The notes beneath the pieces are model-generated. The model was given only the letters and a program-made list of their open reading frames with translations, ran no database searches and was not told where the DNA came from. Shown here piece by piece: positions 8,045 to 16,807 of a stretch of DNA of 64,000 nt. The DNA is from Tardiphaga sp. P9-11 (GTDB taxonomy: Bacteria > Pseudomonadota > Alphaproteobacteria > Rhizobiales > Xanthobacteraceae). The DNA lies in contig NZ_NPKQ01000008.1 of assembly GCF_008329525.1 (NCBI RefSeq), forward strand, positions 62,001 through 126,000, read 5' to 3'. Position numbers and translations under genes: made by a program. Within the stretch, counting starts at the first letter, position 1; each line of letters begins with the position of its first letter.

Positions 8045-8905
8045 ATGATATCAATCGTCGTCCCCGCCCACAACGAGAGCTCGGTCATCGGGCGGACGCT
8101 GCGCCAATGGATCGACGCTGCTGACTCCGGCGAGTTCGATGTCGTCGTCGTCTGCAACGGGTGCACGGATGACACGGCCGAGGTGGCACGGCAGTTCGGC
8201 GCGGCAGTCAAGGTCCTCGAAACGGACGTAGCCAGCAAGACCGACGCGCTCAATCTGGGCGACCGGGCGGCCCGCGGCTTTCCGCGGATCTATGTCGACG
8301 CCGATGTTGTGATGAGCATCGACACAATGCGGACCCTGGCCGGGCGCCTTGATCGAGGTGACGTGTTGGCGGCGGCGCCGACGGCAGATATCGATCTCTC
8401 CGGTTGTTCCTGGCTTGTTCGTAGATATTATGAAATTCGCTCCCGGCTGCCGTCAGCGCGCGAGGGAGTCGGCGGCTCAGGCGTCTACGCGGTGTCGGAG
8501 CAGGGGCGCAGTCGCTTCGGCGAATTTCCAGCCGTCACGGCGGACGACACTTATGTGCGTCTTCAATTCACGCCCGGGGAGCGGGTTACGCTACCGGACG
8601 CGCGGTCCACGATCTTTCCGCCGCGCGGCTTGCCGCAGTTGATTGCAGTCAGAACGCGTGTTCATCGGGGGACACTCGAACTCGCCCGGCTGTTTCCGGA
8701 ACTGCTGACAAATAGCGGCGAGTCGAATGGCCGTGTGCTCCTTGCGCTGTTCAGGGAGCCGCTCCTGTGGCCGGGGCTGATGATCTATTGCTGCGTCAAC
8801 CTGTTCGCACGGCGCAGGGCGATCAGGCACGTGCAAAGCGGCGCGCATCTGTGGCAACGCGATGAGTCCTCTCGCGTCGCGCTATCGGCCGACTCCTGCA
8901 AATAA
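8045..8905 (+). CDS. Family 2 glycosyltransferase
   Basis: Cytoplasmic or membrane-associated inverting GT-A enzyme that adds a sugar to the lipid-linked repeat unit. The start ISIVVPAHNESSVIGRTL is typical of GT2. A VVVCNGCTDDTAEVA segment matches the nucleotide-binding turn, and the metal-binding DAD is at 85-87 in IYVDADVV. A possible acceptor-site segment FPAVTADDTYV follows. A hydrophobic stretch near the C-terminus (LLWPGLMIYCCVNLFARR) could anchor it to the membrane. The 286-residue length is normal. Donor and acceptor are unknown. No strong ribosome binding site precedes the ATG, and about 107 bases separate it from the SDR gene. Confidence 0.85.
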   Translation: MISIVVPAHNESSVIGRTLRQWIDAADSGEFDVVVVCNGCTDDTAEVARQFGAAVKVLETDVASKTDALNLGDRAARGFPRIYVDADVVMSIDTMRTLAGRLDRGDVLAAAPTADIDLSGCSWLVRRYYEIRSRLPSAREGVGGSGVYAVSEQGRSRFGEFPAVTADDTYVRLQFTPGERVTLPDARSTIFPPRGLPQLIAVRTRVHRGTLELARLFPELLTNSGESNGRVLLALFREPLLWPGLMIYCCVNLFARRRAIRHVQSGAHLWQRDESSRVALSADSCK

Positions 8906-9204
8906 ATCGGTGGGTGCGCTGCTCGCATCGCGCGATCCGTCGGCGTTCGCGCCAACTGACGCTTCGCATCTCCATTACGGCGCCTACGCATTGCGCATCA
9001 ACGCGCGGAAGGTCGCCGGACCTCGGTTGCGATGAAAATTCTACGATTTGAATGTTGCATTAAATAAAAAAAGATCTTGATTTTAAATGTAAGGTATTTA
9101 ATGTTTATTTCATTAAATTAAATCGGCTGCGGCGGGCGTTTTTATGCCCGGTCCAACCCGCAGGCGGGGATTGCACAGCGTGCAGCCGTTGAGGAGGCCG
9201 ATCG
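8906..9204. promoter_or_regulatory. Spacer with AT-rich island upstream of the Alg14/Alg13-like pair
   Basis: No gene is seen in these 299 bases. The middle part (about 9050-9125) is very AT-rich with ATTAAAT or ATTTAAT at least three times and a run of seven A's, and is the likely promoter region of the following two-gene unit. A clear ribosome binding site (GAGGAGG at 9191) sits just before the next start. Confidence 0.45.
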
Positions 9205-9717
9205 ATGCTTCGAGACCCGATGTCTGACGGAAATTCGGTGCCGGAGATCAGCGTGCCGTTGCGTGGCGTTCGTCCGAAGGTGCTCGCCGTCTCGTCGGGC
9301 GGCGGCCACTGGGTCCAGATGATGCGCATCAAGCACGCATTCGACGACTGCGACGTGACATTCGTCACGGTGCATGAATCGTATCGGGCGCAGGTGCCCG
9401 ACAATCAATTCTATCTGGTGAACGATGCGAATATTCGAACCAAGCTCGATCTGCTCAGGGCTGCGCGCCGACTGGCCTGGATAGTCTGGACGGTCAGGCC
9501 CGATGTCGTCATCTCGACGGGGGCGGCGCCCGGATATCTCGCGTTACGGTTCGGCCGACTGCTGGGCGCACGTACCATCTGGCTCGACAGCATCGCCAAT
9601 GCCGAAAAGCTTTCAATGTCAGGCGACCGCATCGGTCGCAGCGCCGATCTCTGGTTGACCCAGTGGCCCCACTTGGCGCGCCCCAATGGACCGCATTACA
9701 CGGGAGCCGTACTATGA
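9205..9717 (+). CDS. Alg14/PssD-like glycosyltransferase membrane-anchor subunit
   Basis: 170-residue protein matching the N-terminal half of a GT-B (GT28-type) glycosyltransferase, corresponding to yeast Alg14 and rhizobial PssD. Motifs are VLAVSSGGGHWVQMM near residue 30, RPDVVISTGAAPGYLALRFG in the middle and TIWLDSIANAEKLSMSG in the acceptor side. In this family the subunit recruits the catalytic Alg13-like partner, encoded immediately downstream with an ATGA overlap. The start at 9205 has a strong GAGGAGG seven bases upstream; an in-frame ATG at 9220 is less well placed. The likely reaction is adding a second sugar to an undecaprenyl-linked intermediate; in rhizobia PssDE add a glucuronosyl residue. 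Confidence 0.88.
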   Translation: MLRDPMSDGNSVPEISVPLRGVRPKVLAVSSGGGHWVQMMRIKHAFDDCDVTFVTVHESYRAQVPDNQFYLVNDANIRTKLDLLRAARRLAWIVWTVRPDVVISTGAAPGYLALRFGRLLGARTIWLDSIANAEKLSMSGDRIGRSADLWLTQWPHLARPNGPHYTGAVL

Positions 9718-10247
9718 TTTTTGCAACGGTTGGAACACAAGGACATTTTGACCGCTTGATCCGCACGATCGACGGGTGGGCGGGCGCCAATGGCAGGACT
9801 GACGTCTTCGCGCAGACGGGTCCATCGGATTATCGCTCCGAGTATATCCGCACAGAGCGGTTCATCGACGCTACCGAATTCCGCGAGCGCGTCGAGGCGG
9901 CGAGCCTCGTGATCTCCCATGCCGGCATGGGCTCCATCATCACCGCGCTCGAGCTCGGTAAGCGGATCATCGTGATGCCGCGCCGTGCCAGCCTTGGCGA
10001 GCATCGCAACGACCACCAGCTGGCGACGGCGAAGCGCTTCGCGGACCAAGGCTCCATCACGGTTGCTTACACCGAGGAGGATCTGATTGAGAGGCTGGAC
10101 CGGCTGCAGGCGCTGAACGAGACCGAGCGGCTCACATCGCCGGCATCGCCGCACCTTATCTCCACCATCCGCGGCTTCATCGGCAGCGGGCGAGCCGTTG
10201 CTGACAGGATCAGCTATAATTCTGCTGAAAATGGCAATGCCGAATAG
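9714..10247 (+). CDS. Alg13/PssE-like catalytic glycosyltransferase subunit
   Basis: 177-residue C-terminal half of a GT-B glycosyltransferase. It starts with MIFATVGTQGHFDRLIRTID, as Alg13/PssE proteins do, and carries the sugar-nucleotide binding segment VISHAGMGSIITALELGKRIIVMPR followed by HRNDHQLATAKRF, the conserved donor-binding region. The ATG overlaps the stop codon of the Alg14-like gene (ATGA), which supports translational coupling and a two-subunit enzyme. I chose 9714 rather than an upstream in-frame codon because this start reproduces the family N-terminus exactly. An AT-rich spacer follows and ends the unit. Confidence 0.9.
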   Translation: MIFATVGTQGHFDRLIRTIDGWAGANGRTDVFAQTGPSDYRSEYIRTERFIDATEFRERVEAASLVISHAGMGSIITALELGKRIIVMPRRASLGEHRNDHQLATAKRFADQGSITVAYTEEDLIERLDRLQALNETERLTSPASPHLISTIRGFIGSGRAVADRISYNSAENGNAE

Positions 10248-10254
10248 CGTAGAC

Positions 10255-10288
10255 GTCGGATTAAATATCTGATCATTTAATTTGTGAA
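10255..10288. promoter_or_regulatory. Short AT-rich island before the second aminotransferase
   Basis: A compact spacer with ATTAAAT at about 10261 and ATTTAAT at about 10275. Same motif class as the other islands; a promoter or silencer site is inferred only. Confidence 0.35.
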
Positions 10289-10348
10289 CGTCAATCGCGC
10301 TGCGTGTCAGCACGCGGGGCGCGGATATACCCAGCGAAAGAGCCGACC

Positions 10349-11569
10349 ATGAGTGATGCGATGCCGTTCTCGGATGCCGATGACAGGACCATGGGTCGGC
10401 GTCGTGTCACGCCTCTTGTTGCTCCGTCAATGATCCCGATCGCGAAGCCGTTCCTAGATGCGGTAGAGGCCGACGCGGCACGCGAAGCCGTGTTGTCCGG
10501 TTGGTTATCACAAGGCGCGCAGGTCGGCGCTTTCGAACGCGAGTTCGCGGCGATGACGGGGGCAGGGTATGCTTGCGCCGTTTCCAACTGTACCACCGCG
10601 CTGCACCTGGCGCTGCTCGCCGTAGGCGTCGGACCGGGCGACGAGGTCATCACCTCGAGCCACTCTTTCATCGCCACCGCCAACAGCATCCGCTATTGCG
10701 GGGCGACGCCGATCTTTGTCGACATTGAACAAGCAACTTACAATCTCGATCCGAATTGCGTTGCCGAAGCGATCACGAATCGCACGCGGGCGATTCTGAC
10801 AGTGCACCAGATGGGCATGCCCTGCGATCTAACGGGGCTGCTCGCGGTCGCAATGAAGCATGGAATTCCGGTCATCGAGGACGCAGCCTGCGCGATCGGC
10901 AGCCAGATCAATATGGCCGGCGTCTGGGAACATGTGGGCAAGCCGCGCGGCGCGGTCGCCTGCTTCTCCTTCCATCCGCGCAAGGTGGTCACCACCGGCG
11001 AAGGCGGAATGCTCACCACGTCGGACCCCGAGATTGATCGCAAGCTGCGCCTGTGGCGCCAGCACGGCATGAACGTGCCGGATACTGTCAGGCACAGTTC
11101 GGCGCAGGTGATCTTCGAGAGCTATGATTGCGTCGGCTTCAATTACCGGATGACCGATATCCAGGCCGCCATCGGCCGCAAGCAGCTGCTCCGCCTGCCC
11201 GAGATCGTCGCTCGGCGACGTGCTGTTGCAGACCGCTACGGGCAGCTGCTGGGCGATATCGAGGAGCTGGTCCTGCCATTCGAGCCGGAATGGGCGCGTT
11301 CTAACTGGCAGAGCTATTGCGTTCGCCTGCCCGAGCGGGTGAACCAGAAGGCGGTGATGCAGGGCATGCTCGACGAGGGTATAGCGACCCGCCGCGGCAT
11401 CATGTGCTCGCACCGCGAGGCGCCCTATGCCAGCGGAGAGCGCCGGCACAGCCTGCGCCGGTCCGAACTCGCGCAGGATCACGCGATCCTGCTTCCGATC
11501 TATGTGCAGTTGACAGAGGATGATCAGTTGCGCGTGGCGGATGTGCTGCGGCGACAGCTGCGCGTCTAG
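10349..11569 (+). CDS. Second DegT/DnrJ/EryC1/StrS sugar aminotransferase
   Basis: PLP enzyme distinct from the one at 5.75 kb. It has the MIPIAKPFLDAVEADAAREA start, CTTALHLALLAVG, the DAACAIGS motif and FHPRKVVTTGEGG with Lys212 as the PLP-binding lysine. This FHPRK form, with Arg before Lys, is typical of the perosamine synthase/PglE/C4-aminotransferase side of the family, whereas the first enzyme has YPGK. So a C4 amination, giving a second amino sugar in the repeat unit, is the better guess. I start at the ATG at 10349, where a weak AAAGAG lies upstream; the first 25-30 residues are not conserved and a later start is possible. Confidence 0.88.
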   Translation: MSDAMPFSDADDRTMGRRRVTPLVAPSMIPIAKPFLDAVEADAAREAVLSGWLSQGAQVGAFEREFAAMTGAGYACAVSNCTTALHLALLAVGVGPGDEVITSSHSFIATANSIRYCGATPIFVDIEQATYNLDPNCVAEAITNRTRAILTVHQMGMPCDLTGLLAVAMKHGIPVIEDAACAIGSQINMAGVWEHVGKPRGAVACFSFHPRKVVTTGEGGMLTTSDPEIDRKLRLWRQHGMNVPDTVRHSSAQVIFESYDCVGFNYRMTDIQAAIGRKQLLRLPEIVARRRAVADRYGQLLGDIEELVLPFEPEWARSNWQSYCVRLPERVNQKAVMQGMLDEGIATRRGIMCSHREAPYASGERRHSLRRSELAQDHAILLPIYVQLTEDDQLRVADVLRRQLRV

Positions 11570-11643
11570 GAAAATATCGTCGCCGCCACCTCTCGAGTTG
11601 GACGGTGCCGGAGAGTTTGAGGCAATTTCACGGAACCCGACCG

Positions 11644-12597
11644 ATGACCACAGTTGATGTCGTTATCCCATGCTACAATTACGGCCGCTTCCTCAAAGCG
11701 TGCGTAAACAGCGTTCTCGATCAGTCGGGTGTCGAGGTCCGCGTGTTGATCATCGATGACACGTCGTCCGATGATTCGCTCTCGGTCGCGAGGGAACTGG
11801 CGGCGGATAGCCGCGTGACTGTGATCGCGCATCCGACCAACAAGGGACATATCAGAACATATAACGAGGGGATCGATTGGGCATCCTCCGAATATTTCCT
11901 CCTACTGTCCGCAGATGACCTTCTGGTCACCGGTGCGCTCGCGCGCGCCGTCACGATCATGGAGGAGAATCCAGACGTTGTGCTGACCCATGGACGATCC
12001 CTGAGCTGGCACGACCACCTCCCGATCCCGCAGGTCGAGGAGGCGCAAGATTGCAGCTGGAACCGCCAGGACCTCCTGAAGGAAATGTGCTCGACGTCGG
12101 TCAATTTCGTTTCGACGCCGACTGCGATTTCACGCACGAGCGTTCAAAAGGAGGTGGGCGGATATCGCCTGTCGCTGCCGCACGCCGGAGATATGGAGAT
12201 GTGGCTGCGTTTCGCCGCGCGCGGCTCCGTGGCCTATATCGACGCCGTTCAAGCGATCTATCGAAAGCACCCGACCGCGATGTCAAATACCTATCTGGCC
12301 GAAATGATTTCCGACTACCGGCAGTGCCAGCTCGCGTTTACGACCTTCTTCGATGAGCACGAACACCGCCTCGGTACCTCGGGCGACCTTAGATGCGTTG
12401 CGCGTTCTGCTCTGGCCGACCGGGTGTTTGATCGCGGCATCAGACTGTTGCGACGGGGCCGGCTTCGGACCGGCATCTCCCTTATCCGCGAGGCCATGGC
12501 AATGGATCGACGGCTGCGCTATCTGCCGCCGCTTTGGCGTCTGCTGAAACCGCCGGGAAAAGACGGGCGCCAGTGGGCGTTGTCGATCATCCGGTAG
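11644..12597 (+). CDS. Family 2 glycosyltransferase
   Basis: GT-A fold enzyme with a standard N-terminus (VDVVIPCYNYGRFLKACVNSVL), the VRVLIIDDTSSDDS nucleotide-binding segment and a SADD metal-binding motif near residue 93. The GDMEMWLRFAARG segment around 180 carries the conserved catalytic-base region (ED/DxxxWLR type). From the ATG at 11644 it is 317 residues, a normal length. An earlier in-frame codon at 11605 would add residues outside the family pattern. It ends just before a hairpin region that separates it from a convergent GT8 gene. Substrate unknown. Confidence 0.87.
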   Translation: MTTVDVVIPCYNYGRFLKACVNSVLDQSGVEVRVLIIDDTSSDDSLSVARELAADSRVTVIAHPTNKGHIRTYNEGIDWASSEYFLLLSADDLLVTGALARAVTIMEENPDVVLTHGRSLSWHDHLPIPQVEEAQDCSWNRQDLLKEMCSTSVNFVSTPTAISRTSVQKEVGGYRLSLPHAGDMEMWLRFAARGSVAYIDAVQAIYRKHPTAMSNTYLAEMISDYRQCQLAFTTFFDEHEHRLGTSGDLRCVARSALADRVFDRGIRLLRRGRLRTGISLIREAMAMDRRLRYLPPLWRLLKPPGKDGRQWALSIIR

Positions 12598-12654
12598 AAG
12601 CCGATGAGGCTCGTGGGCTCGCGCCGTAGCCCTCATCGTCGGCTGCTTCGCGAC
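12598..12654. terminator. Imperfect hairpin between convergent glycosyltransferase genes
   Basis: AGCCGA-TGAGG on the left can pair with CCTCATCGTCGGCT on the right with a three-base bulge. The element sits between the ends of a rightward GT2 gene and a leftward GT8 gene, a natural place for a bidirectional terminator. There is no clear T-tract. Confidence 0.35.
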
Positions 12655-12675
12655 GATGAAGTGCCGCACCGATGG

Positions 12676-13548
12676 CTATCGGCGGATCGCTTCCTGATAG
12701 ATCCTTACGCGAGACCAACTGGCGCGCAAGGTGTCTTCCATTCTCTTCATGCCGGTGCGCGCGAAACGCGTGCGGCTGCGGAATGAATCGAACAGCGCCG
12801 CATTCGCATTCGGCGCCGAATATAGCCACGGTTTCCTCCAGGTAGTGAAATGGATGATCCGGGGCCGGCGGTCGGCCGGCAGCTCCGAGATACTCAGCGT
12901 CGCACTATGGGCCTGATAGTTCCATCTCGCATCGACCTGCTTCCACAGGCCGTCGCACGCATAATTCAATGCGTCCTGGTCGGCGAAATGAGTGTTTGGA
13001 GCGCGCTTCAAATAATCCAGAGCCGCCTCGACGATTTGCTTCTTTCGCCATTGGTCGAGGTCGATAAGCAATACGCCGGCATTGAAGTAGTCCCGCACAT
13101 GCGGGACGTTCAGTTGGACCGCGTTCCGCTTGATTTGATCATCCAGTCCGTCATGGACCGCGCCTAGGGCATGTCCGTCGAGGTCGGTCGCGCACAACTT
13201 CTCGAGGTCATCGAGCACGAGTATGTCGCAATCCAAATATAGTACCCGCGAGACGGTAGTCGGAAAGATCTGCGGGATCAGGAACCGCGCATAGGTGAGT
13301 TTGGAAATATAGCCGAGGGTTGAAAAATCCCGGAACTTGTCCAGGTTCACCTCGATCCACTGGATTGATGCGGAGTCTTTCGGAAGGGAATCGGTAACCC
13401 TTTGCCGGAGTTCCTGAGATACCCCGTCCACGAGGATATGGAACTCGAATGGGGTGACGCCGTCGCCCGCCTCCACGGCGGACCGGAGCGTTGTCGCCAG
13501 TGGCATGGCATATCGGCCGTCGCAAGCAAGAACGATGGGGCATCGCAT
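12676..13548 (-). CDS. Family 8 glycosyltransferase (LPS galactosyl/glucosyltransferase type)
   Basis: Retaining GT8 enzyme. The N-terminus CPIVLACDGRYAMPLATTLRS, the metal-binding LYLDCDILV motif, YFNAGVLLIDLDQWR, FADQDALN and the C-terminal IIHFTTWRKPW segment are all diagnostic of the RfaI/RfaJ/LgtC type, which transfers galactose or glucose from a UDP donor. Length 290 aa is normal. It is the only leftward gene in the middle of a long rightward series and faces a 625-base spacer holding a large AT-rich island, so it probably has its own promoter and may have been inserted separately. Donor specificity cannot be told. Confidence 0.9.
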   Translation of the reverse strand: MRCPIVLACDGRYAMPLATTLRSAVEAGDGVTPFEFHILVDGVSQELRQRVTDSLPKDSASIQWIEVNLDKFRDFSTLGYISKLTYARFLIPQIFPTTVSRVLYLDCDILVLDDLEKLCATDLDGHALGAVHDGLDDQIKRNAVQLNVPHVRDYFNAGVLLIDLDQWRKKQIVEAALDYLKRAPNTHFADQDALNYACDGLWKQVDARWNYQAHSATLSISELPADRRPRIIHFTTWRKPWLYSAPNANAALFDSFRSRTRFARTGMKRMEDTLRASWSRVRIYQEAIRR

Positions 13549-14173
13549 TGGTCTTGTTCCTATCAGGACGAGTCCCGCACTGAGCGCACTCCCGCTTAAA
13601 ATGCGCTGCGCGGATCGAACAGGTACGACGCTTTGTTCATATTATTATTTCGTGCATATAAATTGACGCTAGGGACAATAAAACTTAAATGGAGTTTAAT
13701 TAAATGTCGAGCCCTTTGTTGCGGCAATCGTCCAATCAATTCAGGGGATTGGCCGTTTGCAGCTGTCTGTTGTATTGAGTCGGGTCGAATTAAAGTCTTG
13801 ATTTAATATAATGCGTCCACCAATATAAATTCGAATTATATTAAGGCGCCGGCATTTCATCGTGCCGCTCGTCGGGCGACCGGACCGCAGATCGAGGCTC
13901 AGGCGCGTGCGGGTGATGCATGAACGACGCCCGATGAGCGTTGAGCGAGCCTGCCCGTGCAGGAAGCTTCGCGAAGGCCGGGCCTGGTGAGAAAGCGGAT
14001 CGCGTGCGAGACGGACAGATGCGGTACTCAACTGAGATGAAGCAAGACGCAATTCGGCGCGCGGGCGGCATGGCCTGCATGCGCTCGCGGGGAATCCTTC
14101 GCAGCGGGCAGGGGGCTGCTCGGCACCAGGCATGGCCGATCGGCTTCGATCCGTCTTTCTGCGGGAATCTGTG
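13549..14173. promoter_or_regulatory. 625-base divergent spacer with long AT-rich island
   Basis: No convincing gene is visible. The half next to the GT8 gene (about 13630-13850) is strikingly AT-rich, with an AATTAAAT near 13697, a GATTTAAT near 13800 and several AATATAAATT runs. It separates a leftward GT8 gene from a rightward GT2 gene, so at least two promoters should lie here. The half nearer the GT2 gene is GC-rich and shows only short unconvincing frames. Confidence 0.45.
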
Positions 14174-15181
14174 ATGACGGCGAATGTGCATCCGCTCGGA
14201 AGCGTTCAGGCAGGTGGAGGTCCTCTCGTCTCCATCGTGATGTCGGTTTACAACGCGGGCGAATATCTGCGCCCGTCGTTGCTCAGCATCATCAATCAGA
14301 CATATCGAAATCTCGACATCGTCATTATTGATGACGGCAGCACGGATGGCTGCTTCGAAACGGTTCAAGACCTGTTGCACGACGAGCGTATTCGCGTCAC
14401 GCACCAGGCAAATGCGACGAAGCCCGTGGCCGTCAATCGAGCGCTCGAAACGATACGGGGGGAATTTTACGCGATCCAGGATGCGGACGACATCAGTCAT
14501 CCGAAGCGGATCGAGCGACAGGTCCTTGCGCTGCTGAGCAAGCCGCATCTGGCTGCTGCGTTTTGCGGTAACGAGCTCATCATCAACGGCAAATCGATAG
14601 CCCCGCTATTTTCTCCAAAAACCGAGGAAGATTGCCGCGCCTATATTAATGCGTTTCGAATGCCTGCGCATGACCCCACGGGAATGTTTCGGGTCTCGCT
14701 GGTGGGCGACATGCGCTTCGACACGTCTTTGCCGGTTGCCGAGACATACGATTATATCCTGAGAATCGGCGAGCGGTTCCCGATGATAGTGCTGGGTGAA
14801 TGCCTCTACAGCTACCGCATTCTCCCGAATTCGCTGACGCGCCGTGCGCCGCTCTGGCGCAAGCAGCTGGAAATCGACGCGTTCCGTCGGGCGTGCGAGC
14901 GCCGCGGTCTGCATGACGAACCGCTGGGTAAGACGAGCGATCGGAAATCGCGTAACTGTATGCTGGATAACAATATCGCCGCCCATTTCATGAAGAGCGT
15001 GTTGGATCTCCGACGGTCAAACCGTCGCTGGTCTGCGCTGAAGGTCGGCTGGCGATGCGCATGTCTGCATCCGACGGATCCCCATTATTACAAGGCGCTT
15101 GCATATGCCTTGATCCCGCATGGCGTCACCAGTCACCTACGCCGTGACTTCCCTTCCGGTTCATTGGAGGCGGCCAAATGA
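14174..15181 (+). CDS. Family 2 glycosyltransferase
   Basis: GT-A enzyme with PLVSIVMSVYNAGEYLRPSL, the nucleotide-binding IVIIDDGSTDG and a metal-binding DADD motif in YAIQDADDIS. Downstream of this are AAAFCGNELIINGKSIAP and AETYDYILRIGERFPMIVLG, matching the acceptor-side part of GT2 enzymes such as those adding rhamnose, galactose or glucose in EPS loci. From the ATG at 14174 it is 335 residues; a GTG three bases earlier is an equal candidate. The C-terminal 100 residues are basic. The next gene begins about 100 bases downstream. Confidence 0.86.
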   Translation: MTANVHPLGSVQAGGGPLVSIVMSVYNAGEYLRPSLLSIINQTYRNLDIVIIDDGSTDGCFETVQDLLHDERIRVTHQANATKPVAVNRALETIRGEFYAIQDADDISHPKRIERQVLALLSKPHLAAAFCGNELIINGKSIAPLFSPKTEEDCRAYINAFRMPAHDPTGMFRVSLVGDMRFDTSLPVAETYDYILRIGERFPMIVLGECLYSYRILPNSLTRRAPLWRKQLEIDAFRRACERRGLHDEPLGKTSDRKSRNCMLDNNIAAHFMKSVLDLRRSNRRWSALKVGWRCACLHPTDPHYYKALAYALIPHGVTSHLRRDFPSGSLEAAK

Positions 15182-15278
15182 AGCGGGTCGTGCGCAAAGA
15201 CGTGCGCGGGGAGCCGGGCGCCGGCCGGGCCCGCGCTCGCCCGTATGTGCAAAGCTCCGATCGTCGAGGGGGCTGACA

Positions 15279-16727
15279 TTGAGCGGCCGGATCTTGCGAA
15301 CTCGAATCGACGCGTCGTCTGTGGCCAGGCAAGCGCGCGGTCGTGGCGTGGGTTTTCCGGCAGCGGGTGCGAAGCAGGACAACGAGCCTCAGCTGAAACT
15401 ATTGATCTGTGCCATTTTCCTGCCGGAAGGACTGTCATTCTTCATCGGCGATTTCCGGCTGTCTGTTGCCCGGGTGTTGATCTTCGTCTTCGCGATTATG
15501 GCGCTGTCGCAGCGCGGGAACGGGCGAAGCTCGGTCAACGTGCCGTCAGATTCCCTGGCCCTGATCACCGGCGCCTGGATGATGATCGCAGCGACCTTCA
15601 CTGACGGTTTCACGGGACTGAAGGGCGCCGGCATGGACGCCATCACATTCAGCGGTACCTATCTCGTATTCCGATACACGCTCGGACCGGTGAACAGTTC
15701 CGTTCGGCTCATGTATTTCGCATGCAAGGTCGTCCTCGTCGTCATCGCGGTTGCGATGCTCGATCCGTTGACCGGGCGGCTGGCCACCTATGATTTCATC
15801 AAGGGAATTACGGGCTATTCGAAGCCCGCCTATGAAAGCGCGCTGGTGCTGCAGGCGGAGACATTGTTCAGGGATGGCTCCATTCGGGCCATGGGGCCAC
15901 TGGAGCACTCGATTCTCTTCGGCGCTGTCTGTGCTTGGTTTGGAATTGCGGCCCTAGTCACCTTCAGGAACAAATTTTTCGGATGGGCCATGGCGATCAT
16001 TGCGCTCGTCGCAATCTTGTTTTCGCAGGCAAAGAGCCCGCTGCTTGCCTTTGGAATCGGTGCGTTGCTGGCCGGCTACTACAGTATCACGCCGCGCTTT
16101 ACGTCACGATGGAAACTGGCAGGCCTGTCCGCAACCGCGTTGCTCGCGACTGTGTTTACTTTCTCGGGTAGCCCGATCGCAACGCTCGTGCGTCTCGTCG
16201 GCGTCAGTCCGGAATCCGCCTGGTATCGCCAGGCGATCTGGGATGTGGGAACGACTGTGGTGCTTGGCTCGCCGCTTTTCGGCATCGGCATCAATGGCGA
16301 TTGGGATTGGCAATCTCATGGTGCGCTGGTGAGCGGGAGCGTCGATGCATTCTGGCTCGCTTTCGCCATGTCCTACGGCATTCCCGGAAGCCTTCTAGTA
16401 CTTGCGACGATTGTGGGCGCATGCATGCTGGGTTCGGTGGACAGGTCGCCTTACCTGACGCGTGAGGAGGGGAGATTGTCGACGGCCCTCGGGATCGTCG
16501 TTGCAATGACCGTCGTACTGGGGTTCATCGTTCACTTCTGGGGCATCTGCTGGATCCTCATTGCTGCCCTTGCGGGAGTACGGGCGCACCTCGCAGAAGC
16601 TGCGGTCGTTCGCGGAAGGGCCGCGCGGGTATCGAATGCTCAGCGCGAAGCAGCGGCGGTGGGATTGCTTAAGAGCGGCCGGGGCTGGACCGGCGCGCGT
16701 GGCATGCGCGCTCCGACGGCACGATGA
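15279..16727 (+). CDS. O-antigen ligase/polymerase-like membrane protein (candidate Wzy)
   Basis: About 480 residues with around ten hydrophobic segments and a large central periplasmic-type loop between ILFGAVCAWFGIAALV and later helices. The loop contains YRQAIWDVGTTVVLGSPLFGIGINGDW, matching the conserved R..IW......I...P..G.G.G pattern of the Wzy_C/WaaL superfamily. It is the only polymerase candidate in the window and pairs with the flippase at 3.6 kb. I use the TTG at 15279, seven bases after GAGGGGG; upstream in-frame sequence overlaps the preceding GT2 gene and is arginine-rich. The next gene's longer frame overlaps its stop codon as ATGA. Confidence 0.8.
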   Translation: MSGRILRTRIDASSVARQARGRGVGFPAAGAKQDNEPQLKLLICAIFLPEGLSFFIGDFRLSVARVLIFVFAIMALSQRGNGRSSVNVPSDSLALITGAWMMIAATFTDGFTGLKGAGMDAITFSGTYLVFRYTLGPVNSSVRLMYFACKVVLVVIAVAMLDPLTGRLATYDFIKGITGYSKPAYESALVLQAETLFRDGSIRAMGPLEHSILFGAVCAWFGIAALVTFRNKFFGWAMAIIALVAILFSQAKSPLLAFGIGALLAGYYSITPRFTSRWKLAGLSATALLATVFTFSGSPIATLVRLVGVSPESAWYRQAIWDVGTTVVLGSPLFGIGINGDWDWQSHGALVSGSVDAFWLAFAMSYGIPGSLLVLATIVGACMLGSVDRSPYLTREEGRLSTALGIVVAMTVVLGFIVHFWGICWILIAALAGVRAHLAEAAVVRGRAARVSNAQREAAAVGLLKSGRGWTGARGMRAPTAR

Positions 16728-16807
16728 ACGCCAGACGGGGCTTTGAAAGTCATATGAGGCACTGCGACGACGCGAGCGGCATTCAAATAGGCGCACGGGA
16801 CCGGCCG

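Noticed and set aside
13941-14174. 77-codon frame before the GT2 gene at 14.2 kb
   Set aside because: Low-complexity, no ribosome binding site and it overlaps the start region of a certain gene.
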